Origin: Mesodorylaimus sp. YZB2_4
Lineage: Eukaryota; Nematoda; Enoplea; Dorylaimida; Dorylaimidae
Reading direction: 5' to 3'
Assembly (NCBI GenBank): GCA_030248295.1
Contig: JASANH010001213.1
Location: forward strand, 186,001 to 250,000
Length of the DNA: 64,000 bases
This document shows, piece after piece, positions 33,366 through 42,198 of the stretch. The translations under genes and the position numbers were made by a program. The notes beneath the pieces are model-generated. The model saw only the letters and a program-made list of their open reading frames with translations, was not told where the DNA came from and searched no databases. Position 1 is the first letter of the stretch; every line of letters begins with the position of its first letter.

Positions 33366-34654
33366 TATTGGTCTTCTTGTTCCTTTGGAAATGTCGCTAT
33401 AAAGATGTCTCAATTTCTACTTAAATCACGAGGGTAGCAACAAATTTCTGTTTGAGCTGCCTTTTCTTTTCTTAGCTCACATGTTCACGAAACCAAAACA
33501 TTGAAATTTTTTCTCTGACAACACCGAGTATTAGAAAAGCTTTCTTGTAGGGATAGACTAATCAAAAATGTTGTGACTTTGAAGGGAATAATCGGAAGAA
33601 ATTTTGTCCTAAACTGCTTTAACAATTCTTCCCTTCGCAGAAAAAGCGGGCTCATATAGTCATGAGCAGCACCTTGTTCCCTCTAGTTGCAGAGTGAAGA
33701 ATCTACAGCATACAGTACAGTACTGTACAGTATGCAAACAAGGACATATTGGAACTTGCGTGCGGGCAGGGCAGTTTGATGTTCAGATTGACCTCCGTTT
33801 TATAGGCTTTTTATGCCAGACGCGGAAGCCTTAAAGGAAGTTACTGACAACTTCCGTCTTAGTCATACGCGTAGAAAAATTTACGCGCACACTTGCCTTG
33901 CTATGTTGTCATGTCAAGAAGACTAGGCGTGAAAGCGATGATTCTTTTCTTGAGAGCATCTATTTCTTCTTGATAAAAATGTGACTTTGTTACAAATCGC
34001 AACACGTAGGCACAAACCTTGGAGCATTGTTGGTTAGTGCTTCAATAGGAGATCGCCTTGGAATTCTAGGCCTGGCACGGTCCGTGATCTAATAAGTTAG
34101 GCATCCTCCTCTCCGCAAGGCGGGAAGTCATTTGTGAATCCACGCGCCCGCGTTTGATGCAGGAAGAACCATGAACATAAACAATCGCAAAAATTTGAGC
34201 CAAAATTTGGGGCATTTTCTAAAAGTAAAAGAGTAAACCGTATCGCCGCGTAAAATATAGTGTAATAGAAACATACTCGCATCGGTTTGGTATTCTGTGC
34301 TCGTGCAAAATATGGCAGTTGGGAAATATAATAGAAAAGTTAGCCGACCTGGCAGGCTGTGTTCGAGCGTAGCGTAAAACTGGGCAAAGCGGAGATGAAA
34401 AGCAAAACACATCATAAACCAACGCGCTAATCGTTAGTCTAAAGCGTAATTGTGCGAACCGAATCATGATCATGTGTCATGAATGCAAGTTCACTACATC
34501 TTCTCTCCGCTTTTTTTGCTTCCGGTTCATCAGATAATCGTCATGTGGTTTCACGACTGGCTTACGAATTCTAGCCGACGGTGTTCTGGTCAGTGGCTAA
34601 TGGCTGGTATCGGCTTCTGGTTTGCGAGCAACGAGCAGAGGGTTATTGAAAGAT
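33366..34654. other. Gene-free stretch with a near-palindrome
   Basis: At 33707-33734 there is a near-palindrome built of TACAGTAC/GTACTGTA units. At about 34340-34470 (minus) lies a repeat shared with 42720-42870 (plus), containing TTTTACGCTACGCTCGAACA-like sequence. No gene is seen. Confidence 0.4.
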
Positions 34655-34755
34655 TCTGCTCGTGGTCTGCATAATGGTCTGCCTCTTGGGCTGGGTGCGC
34701 ACTACTGGCGAATGTTCGACTCCAGGCTGGGTACATAAATCATTTTGTTTATTCG
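34655..34755 (+). mobile_element. SINE family C, partial/diverged copy
   Basis: GGTCTGCCTCTTGG, ATGTTCGACTC and GTACATAAATCATT line up in order with the family C head, B box and body. The tail is lost. Confidence 0.55.
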
Positions 34756-36414
34756 TCCGTATCATACTATCTGTTTTCTTTGGAATGTACCGGCGGTACC
34801 ATGTGCGACGGGCGTGTACATTTCCAAAGATAATAGATTCGTGTGGATTTATCCCGCTACATTGCTGATGGGGTAAGACATGAGCATGAACATACTGTAA
34901 AGTTGGAAGGCGAGGAAAGATTGTTGGAAATGTCTCTCAAGGTTTAGGCATGACGAGAACTCATACTACCTCACTCGCAGCGCTAGAGCTTCAGCATAAT
35001 CAGGTTGCTCGTTTGGAATACCACAGCAACGAAGGTTTAGATTCCTAGCTCTCCTGACCCGCTAGGGTACAACGTGAGCAACGTAAAGTGACGGTTTCTG
35101 AAAATTTGATGGGGCAACTTAGGTGAGCAGAGGCGAGCAAAAACTCGAACTCCAGTGCGTAGAGATTTTCATTCTTCACAACTTGCAGTTCGCCAGTTTG
35201 CGATAAACAAAGAGTTACTTGTGCCCCGACCTTTAAAAACTACGTGCGCTGAAGTGACATGATAAATCGACGTGCAGCTGGTATCCGTTGGGGAGCTCAA
35301 ACAGCAGCAGTACTCGGTGCAGAAGCATGTTGGACTTGATTCTGACATCGGCAAACATCCATGTGCCTTACATGCTGCGCGCTGTGCACAGCGTTTACAC
35401 AGCGTGTACAGGTAGGGGTGTACAGCGCGCAGCATGTGATACCCTCTCTTCATGTGGCTGAGTAGACAAGCCATCCCAAGCCCTGGTTCCACCGTGTGCA
35501 TTGGCTGAACTAAAAGTTTCGAGTCTGTCATAACAGACCTTTTTGGAAATAATAAGACCGTTTTTCGTCTATGTTACAAACTAGTTTGGCCCAAAATACG
35601 GCATGTTCCTGCATGTGTAGTAAGATTTTTCCAAAATTTCCAGCGTATTTTCGCTGGTCTTAAAGGTCCAATGGAAAATTTTCCATCCAGAGCCACTTGA
35701 CACATGGTTCTTCATCAATGTCCCAAAACTGAGAAACTTCATCAGCTGAGAAAATTGGGTGACACAATAATGGTACGGTCGCAGGGCAAAATTTGGAGCT
35801 GTTTTGTGATGTACTGGCCCTAGGCTACTATTTCAGTCAAAAACATGGTTGGACTGCTTTAATAATTTGCCCATAATCGATTATGTGACTGATCACGGCT
35901 CATCACGACCGGTTTTTCACGAGCGTCCGTGCGCGCGCGTCCGTGCGTTGAATATCTCACGAACGATTATAGCTAGCGTAATTTTAAAAACAGTTTTAGA
36001 CTCCTTTAAATGTAGCGATCATTTCTGTGTTTTAAAAAACGCTTTAGTCATAAAAGTGGTATTTTTTGACCAAGAGTGACCACTTTTCACCTATAATTTG
36101 CTATATTTCCATATATAAACATTTTAAAAAAATTTTACTTCCGCTAAGACAATCAGTTTTGTGAGTTCTTTCGATAGGGCACGTAAAAAAGGTAAAAAAA
36201 TTTGACTGGCCAAGCATTTTCTGTATGTGTCGAGTCTCTCAGAAACCGTCTCTTAAATGTAATTTTGAGAGGACAATGAACTTTGTTTCACATGACAGAT
36301 TTGTTTTGTTATCAATATCATTGTTATTAGAGCACTAGATTATGTACACCTATATGGTGTCTTCTGGCACACCCATCGTCAGTGCACAGTTCGTGCTTCA
36401 TCAAAAGTAACGTA
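34756..36414. other. Gene-free stretch
   Basis: Apart from the inverted repeat at 35371-35436, I see no gene or known repeat. A 120-codon minus-strand frame across the inverted repeat is rejected as chance. Confidence 0.35.
35371..35436. repeat. 19-bp inverted repeat (hairpin), GC-rich
   Basis: CATGCTGCGCGCTGTGCAC (35371-35389) pairs with the reverse complement at 35418-35436, with one mismatch across a 28-base loop. It is one of the few strongly GC-rich hairpins in an AT-rich stretch. Confidence 0.8.
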
Positions 36415-37050
36415 TCAGTATCAGTGTCAGTATTAGTCTAAATATTTGTATACAGATTCGATAGCCATTTTCGAATTTACTATGACTGCTATTTGTTTCC
36501 TTTGCAACAGTAATTTTATTTGTTCATTGTTATCGCATCGCTTATGCGCAATCGAGGACGAAGGGACACATCACACACAAAATGAATTCCTCGGGCCGCG
36601 AGTCGAACACTCACTTGTAAAGCGCACCTGGCGTGAAATGCGGACCCCTAACCTACCAGGCCACGAACCAAGGCTAGCAAGAATGGTGGGGTGGGAAGGG
36701 GGGGTCAGCGTGTATTTTATTCGCATACTTTATATGTATGGCCGTGAAAAAGAAAATTCAGACGATTTGTTCGATAAAAAGAAAGGCGCACAACGAACGA
36801 AGGGGCCTTTTCTTCGAGACTAGCGAGAGCGACAGGGATAATTGGCGAAACAAAAGCAATGTTAATAGATTGTCGATCGCGGCGGGATCAGGTGGCCATT
36901 TATTGGCTCGTCTTTGCCCCCTTCTGTCTCTTTCTGATGATGATTGTGCAGCAGAGAAGGGTGCTTGTTATCAAAGAATAAAACATAGTAGCTTCGTACC
37001 CCTGCTGGCCCTTGCCATGTCGGTGCATCGAAGGAGTCATGTGACAGTCA
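36415..37050 (+). pseudogene. Truncated GPCR pseudogene, paralog of the 41.2-kb receptor, split by a SINE
   Basis: The DNA matches the coding strand of the receptor at 41227-42198 from just before TM5 (SIAIFEF against SLAIFEF) to about TM7. Shared stretches include the third intracellular loop (ERRGLFFETSESDRDNWRNK against ERRGLFSETSGSESDNWRNN) and EKGACYQR against EKDAYYQR. The N-terminal half is absent, several frameshifts separate the matching blocks, and a family C SINE (about 36540-36700) interrupts TM5. It is therefore a dead partial duplicate. Orientation is opposite to the intact paralog. Confidence 0.85.
36540..36700 (-). mobile_element. SINE family C inserted in the GPCR pseudogene
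   Basis: On the minus strand it reads the family C head (CGTGGCCTGGTAGGTTAGG), then the B box with GTGTTCGACTCGCGG and the tail (TGTGTCCCTTCGTCC). Similar sequence (CAGTAATTTTATTTG / CAGCGTGTATTTTATTCG) on its two sides looks like a decayed target-site duplication of receptor sequence. Confidence 0.75.
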
Positions 37051-38620
37051 TAATAGCACGCACATGCCAAGCACTGCTGTGTGTGAGCCCACATGACTAA
37101 CGCGTCATTGTCATATGTAACTGTACACTAAGCAGCAGATGCGCACTAAGCAGTGTACTGTACAGACAAAAAAAGCGAAATGCAATAAAATCACGAAATC
37201 AACGCCAGTGAACAAACAGCCTTCTTTGAAAGCATTCAATTGTAAAAGGGCAGTGTCTTCAAATACCTAATGCATTCCACATTATAATGGTCGAATATTT
37301 GAAGGACTGGACAAATGCAGTCGTGGGGTGCCAGGGAACGACAAGGTGGTGCGATTCAGTGAGGCGTTGACTGAAACGCAAACCAGACGCATCGTCAGTT
37401 TTGTGGACAAAGTTTATGTTTGAGTTGTCGTGAAAAGCGGCATAAAATTTGTAAAGTTGGAACCAATTTTAAATGCTTCTGACGATCGTAAGGCGAAGGC
37501 CAGCCACATTTCTTGTCAACCTCTTCCAATCGTTCAAGACAGGGTTTCTGTAAGGCTCTGTAAGGCCCCCCTGTGAAAAATAGGTTGCCAAGCTTCAATT
37601 TTTGACCCCGCTTTTTTATGTGTGAATTCGAAAGCCCATTCGTGGTGATAGTGACGCAACAAGGTTTTTTGTGCACACTCGATTTTCACGGAATTATCGC
37701 AAAAAACGTTTTTTTCAAAGTGCTATTGCTATTTACTCTCAGGCCAAGTGCTGCGGCGATATTGGCCATAACTCACTGCTCTTTTGGTCTTTTCTGATTA
37801 ACGACACATCAGCGTGTTCGCAAATGGGAATCGAATGCTTGTCGCGAAAAGTTTCTATCTTCTACCTCACTAACTCGAAGACGGGGTTTGACCAGCCTAA
37901 AATATGCCCTATCCATCTAGCTTTCAGCATGACCCCCATCGTCTATACTTAGGCTTTACATTTGATATCCAAATATGCGAAAAACTGCACCCAACTTTGG
38001 GGGATTTTGAGAAAAATCCATTAATGAAAATCTTGAAAGACGGATATAACCAGACATTTATTTTCGGATAGAGCTCAAAAACTGCTATCGAAAGGGTTTT
38101 TCCCAGTTGCAGTTGCCCTTATAATTGTGAAAATAGAGGGGAAGAAAGTAGCGGTCACCAAGTGCATAAGAAATATATTTGGATATCAGTAGCGATTATC
38201 ATTGGGATTTCCATAATCATCCGCCGTCCGTCAACTGATACACACTTGTTCCATTGAGAGGCAAATACCAAAGAAACAATCGCCACGATAATCCTTAAGA
38301 CGATACTAATGATCTGAAAAATGTGGGTACATTACTATACCAGATTCGCAGAGACTGCTATCACATACTCGCACACGGTCACAGTAAGTTCCAGCCCATG
38401 TTCACTATACTTTATGCATACTGTAAGTACTGTATAAAAAGGAAAAAAGTATGACCGCTGTAATTTTTTTCAGTACTGCATTGCTACCAAAAATAAGATC
38501 TATTGATTAATTGGAAAATTTCCCCCCCTCTTTTTTTACTACATTTTTGTGGGCTGAAGCCCGTTTTGCTTCTAGCCGGCAAGCAGTCAAACCTTCTTAA
38601 AAAGGCTGTGCGGCTGCACA
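37051..38620. other. Gene-free stretch
   Basis: AT-rich. A 93-codon minus-strand frame at 37395-37676 has no ATG start or family features. Nothing is supported. Confidence 0.3.
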
Positions 38621-38624
38621 GACA

Positions 38625-38944
38625 GCAGCTTCCCTCTGCGTGTCTCCACCAGGAGCACCTCCGCGCGGGGGCACCCTGGACTGGACACTGACTTCCTCGG
38701 AGGGGCTTTGACCGCTGGCAATGTTCGACAGCCGAGACTATCTACTCGTTTGGCTTCAGTCTCTCCACTTGAAGCACCTCTTGGGTACCGGGTGAGCCGC
38801 CCACGGCCTGGCGTGCAAGGTTAGCGAGGGTTCATGGCTCGCAAACCGACCTCCATCACCGGGGATCGAACCCAGGACGAGTCCAGTCACTCGCTCCCAA
38901 GCAATACGGAGAGAGGACTGCCGAACCGCTGCACCATCGCGGCC
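38625..38944 (-). mobile_element. tRNA-derived SINE, family B
   Basis: The minus strand shows the family B head (CGATGGTGCAGCGGTTCGGC), CCGTATTGCTTGGGAGCG, the B-box-like GGGTTCGATCCCCGG, and the shared body and tail. Its head end abuts the Penelope-like tail at 38945 directly. Confidence 0.8.
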
Positions 38945-39110
38945 GTTCCAGCTCATTGATGCGTTCCTCCCCTTGCAACGTGGTTTTTCAGTTCCTGATG
39001 ATGTCTCAAGATAAGACGAAACGTTGGAAATACAAATAAATATGTCGATCTTGAGTAATTGTTTGGTTTTCTTGTTCCTTTGGGAATGTCGTTACTTTTC
39101 TTTTGTATTT
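38945..39110 (+). mobile_element. Penelope-like element 3' tail with hammerhead-like core
   Basis: It is the same sequence as the tail of the 32.5-kb element (CCAGCTCATTGATGC, GATAAGACGAAACGT, TTTCTTGTTCCTTTGG-like end). It contains an intact hammerhead core: CTGATGA (38995-39001), a four-pair stem GTCT/AGAC (39003-39006 with 39014-39017), GAAA (39018-39021) and CGTT, where GTT is a permitted cleavage triplet. Hammerhead ribozymes are known from Penelope-like elements. The core motif is seen here; catalytic activity is not. Confidence 0.7.
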
Positions 39111-39970
39111 ATGTTTTCAGGATATCTCGTCGCAACTACTGATCCAGTTTTTGGCTAATTTGATCCTTTCCTTTCAGTGACTACGGATTTCCATTCCAAA
39201 ACTTTAACGAGTCTTTTCTTAGATGTCATCTTATTTGACCTGATCTTGTCGGTGCAGGTAGCATTAACGTATTCAAAGTTTATCAGACATCTCGACTTCT
39301 GCGACGGTTGGTTCCAATTTTTTCATGACTTACAAAAAAGAGTATGCTTCAGAAAATTACTGCATCATGCCGGTTGATCCTAAGACGTTCCCCCTGGATC
39401 GATTGCCAGGCGAGACTCTACAGCACGTTTAATGAACTTGTAAAGCAGCTGAAATGTTTCTGAGTCCCCTCATATTCTTGATATCCAGTACGCAATATCA
39501 GAAAATCTCACGCTTTGGAATTATAGTGATCATTTTTTGATGCTAACGATTGCTGGTTGAGTTAAGCCGAGTGTGTCTCACTAAAATCCGTGCTCTTGTA
39601 TAACCTGCAGGAACAGTTTAAGGAAAACGAGCTGGTTTCGAACTTTGATAAATACAGAATAAGCTTTTCAGTTCCTAAGGTGCTCTTTTTAGTTCCTATT
39701 GAGGTTACTAAGAAAAAAGTAGGGAGAAGTATGACCTTGGACAATAAGTGGAATGCCAAGCACTGCAGTCAACCGCCCACACTGCCTACCCATGCCTTAC
39801 TTTCAATCTCTTTCCACACGGTGTCAGTGCTCTCAAATGAGCTCCAACAGGCGTGGGAAGTACCCGCCCCGAAAATTTGCCTCTTTTCCTCGAATTATCT
39901 CTATTTCAAAGAGCCTAATAAGCTGTCCCTTAATGAGCTGAAAAACAGGGGCTTCATTCAATCAGTCACA
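39111..39970. other. Intergenic, no gene supported
   Basis: Short frames only. A long plus-strand frame beginning near 39590 runs by chance into peptide gene P2 and is not a separate gene. Confidence 0.35.
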
Positions 39971-39980
39971 TATAAAAGGG
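39971..39980 (+). promoter_or_regulatory. TATA box of peptide gene P2
   Basis: TATAAAAGGG, a strong consensus match, 63 bp before the ATG at 40034. Confidence 0.65.
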
Positions 39981-40033
39981 CAGCCGTCACTGTCTCGTGT
40001 TGGCACAAGACTCTTCTCCTTGTTCTGGCAGTC

Positions 40034-40323
40034 ATGACTTTCCCGAGAGCATTAGTCATTATTATCTTTGGATCATACTTGATCACCAGAATGAATCTTT
40101 GTGCAGCCATAACAAAATTTAGTTTCTATCCGATATATAGAATCAGTTACGAGAGAATTATAGGTGCAAAGTGCACCGGTCAGAAGCAAGGGCATCCACA
40201 GTAAGGTTTAATTTTCCTTGCTTACATTTTCGAAAATGTATTTACGGGTTTTCCATTAACAGGTCGGGATCCCAAAAGGGCATTTACAGAGGTTTTCTCG
40301 CTCGACGGCCTCTGATTGGATGA
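40034..40323 (+). CDS. Small secreted peptide precursor P2, 75 aa (FxFxPxY family, RRPLIG ending)
   Basis: Two exons (40034-40200 and 40263-40323) join in phase 2. The signal peptide (MTFPRALVIIIFGSYLITRM plus NLCAA) precedes ITKFSFYPIYRISYERI and then IGAKCTGQKQGHP with a single mature cysteine. Exon 2 ends IYRGFLARRPLIG. Compared with P1, the motif F-[NS]-F-x-P-x-Y-R, the spacing to the lone cysteine, the intron position and phase, and the six final residues RRPLIG are the same, while the linker differs. The conserved parts are therefore the ones likely to be functional. The terminal Gly predicts a C-terminal amide, and RR a processing site. A strong TATA box lies 63 bp upstream. Confidence 0.75.
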
Positions 40324-40635
40324 AGTGCACCGATTGACGCAAATGTGTTGGCGTTTATGTACGTGATAAATGTAATAAGGCGCCACTGTTTTTATATTTC
40401 TTGTTTGGCTCAAAATATAGGCCATGTTTCTTTCATATTCTATCTATAATATGCTTGTAGTGAATAATATTTCTGTACCGAGTATCTTGCCACAGCTGTT
40501 GTCATAAACGCCCCCAGAAAATCCTAACTTCACTACTTTCCTACCAGCTGGGAAAATTATCAAAAACATGTCTGTGCATCCAAGTGTGAAACGACCCCCC
40601 CCCCCCCAGTCACAAGAATCCACGCACTCCGTGAG

Positions 40636-40644
40636 CTATATAAA
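40636..40644 (+). promoter_or_regulatory. TATA box of peptide gene P3
   Basis: TATATAAAT lies about 55 bp before the ATG at 40695. Confidence 0.6.
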
Positions 40645-40694
40645 TCAGATAATCCTTAGTTACGCCGTTCAAGGGTAAATTCGCATGGAAAATC

Positions 40695-41014
40695 ATGAAA
40701 GCGAAATTCGTGCTTTTGATGTTGATAGTCGTGCTGTGTTTGGTCGGGGTATTGGTTTGTGGAACCGCGGATCAGGACAACACTTACACAAGGCCCAAAT
40801 CGAAGCGTATGTTTTTTGTTGGAATGTACAAGACGCCACCTGGGTAAGTTTGAGAGAGCGTAGTCTGGCAGGTTTATTCTATAATTTGTTCTTTTTTAGA
40901 ATAATTGTTCGTTGGGAAGACTTACCATACTCAGCGGCAAAAATTCTAGGTGGTCGTTATTCAGCTTTAAGAAGGAGGGGCAGCAAGAAATCTGCTGGTT
41001 TAGACGAAACCTGA
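40695..41014 (+). CDS. Small secreted peptide precursor P3, 87 aa
   Basis: Two exons (40695-40843 and 40900-41014) join in phase 2. A strong signal peptide (MKAKFVLLMLIVVLCLVGVL) is followed by a short propeptide ending in KSKR, a classic convertase site. Then comes a chain starting MFFVGMYKTPPGIIVRWEDL, passing AAKILGGRYSALRRRGSKK (more basic sites) and ending SAGL plus acidic residues. The mature part has no cysteine. Precursor layout, TATA box and intron phase match those of the neighbouring P2 (370 bp upstream) and the other peptide genes. MFFVGMYK only loosely resembles the F-x-F-x-P-x-Y motif, so I keep it apart. It converges on the GPCR gene at 41227. Confidence 0.68.
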
Positions 41015-41226
41015 AGATAACTTAATTCGCTTTGCATTTTCGAATTACTATGCGTTTTTTGTGCAAAAGAGAAATGTCAAGTGACTAAAAATATTTATTT
41101 TAGACTGTTCAAAAAATCAATGACAACGAGGCATAGATTACGCATTGACGCAAAACATTCAAAGATCATAGGACTCTTTGCTTTAGACCGAGAAGTCACA
41201 TCGTATACTTTACTGTTTCTAAAAGG

Positions 41227-42198
41227 CTAAATCCTAAATGACCTGAGTTTCGGTTCGCGTACGAAATGTGAAATCGGATCCCAAATCGATCGTAAAAGGC
41301 AAATTAAAAGTACGAAATGTGTCTTATTGGTTCTTTGATAATAAGCATCCTTCTCTGCCAGCACCATCATCAGGAGATCGAGACAAAAGGGGGCGCAGCC
41401 GAGCCAATAAATGCCCAATCCTAATCCCGCCGTGATCACAAATCTAAACTCATTTTTTCCTTCTCTTCTGTTAACATTGCTATTGTTTCGCCAATTATCA
41501 CTTTCGCTGCCGCTAGTCTCGGAAAATAAGCCCCTTCGTTCCTTGTACGACTGCCGTTCTCTCGAACAAGTCGTCTCTTTTTTCTTTTTTACAGCTATAT
41601 AAAGTATGTACGAATAAGACACGCTGTTGGACAGGAAACTAAGAGCAAATATGGTAAATTCGAAAATGGCTAATGATCTTGTATATAAATATTTGAAAGA
41701 TAATATGTAGGCTCTGGTGAGAGCGTAGGCGAAGGAAAGAAGCCAAACTAGGATCAAGGCGATTACGATATTTCTGCTGGTCAGTATCACGCGATAGTGC
41801 AAGGGTTTTCGGATTGCCAAATGCTGTACGCGCATAAGAATGTTGTAACTTAGAGTGACCAAAGCCAGTGCTGCACCAAGAGCTGTGTCCAAACCAATGA
41901 AGAGGCCCAGTCCACTAAAGTTAAAAAGTATGGCCGCGGCGAGCATTACCAGAACGAGACCACAAATAACATCGCACACGGCCAAATTAGCGACAAAGGC
42001 GTATCGCTTCCGAGAAATTCTTTCTCGGTTGTGAAATAGCAGGTACAAAAAAAGGGAGTTGAGGAGAAAGATTAGAGTTCCATACATTAATTGAATAATA
42101 TTTAAGAGGATGCTAGACGAGAGGACAAGACCGATGGCGTCGGAAGTGGCATTTGGAGAGCTGCTGTCATTGCCTGGCATGGCAAGGAGTGGAATCAT
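41227..42198 (-). CDS. Rhodopsin-like G protein-coupled receptor, 323 aa, intronless
   Basis: One exon from the ATG at 42198 (a second Met is seven codons in). The N-terminus carries likely N-glycosylation sites (NDSSSPNATS). Seven helices follow, with RKRYAFVANLAVCDVICGLV (loop 1 to TM2), VTLSYNILMRVQHLAIRKPL (TM3 end), a long basic third loop (VKKKKETTCSRERQSYKERR), GIYWLGCAPF (TM6) and SIWDPISHFVREPKL (TM7). The usual DRY is replaced by MRV-Q and NPxxY by DPISH, as in its paralog at 48931. This fits a lineage-specific class A family. The ligand is unknown, but the gene lies among small peptide genes and 213 bp from P3. A dead partial copy lies at 36415-37050. Confidence 0.9.
   Translation of the reverse strand: MIPLLAMPGNDSSSPNATSDAIGLVLSSSILLNIIQLMYGTLIFLLNSLFLYLLFHNRERISRKRYAFVANLAVCDVICGLVLVMLAAAILFNFSGLGLFIGLDTALGAALALVTLSYNILMRVQHLAIRKPLHYRVILTSRNIVIALILVWLLSFAYALTRAYILSFKYLYTRSLAIFEFTIFALSFLSNSVSYSYILYIAVKKKKETTCSRERQSYKERRGLFSETSGSESDNWRNNSNVNRREGKNEFRFVITAGLGLGIYWLGCAPFCLDLLMMVLAEKDAYYQRTNKTHFVLLICLLRSIWDPISHFVREPKLRSFRI

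Noticed and set aside
35169-35531. A 120-codon Cys-rich minus-strand frame
   Set aside because: It runs across the GC-rich inverted repeat, which creates the repeated RA/CK pattern; no independent evidence of coding.
39590-40204. A 204-codon plus-strand frame
   Set aside because: Its first part has no features, and its end is simply peptide gene P2, which has its own TATA box, ATG, signal peptide and splice donor. The long frame is chance read-through.
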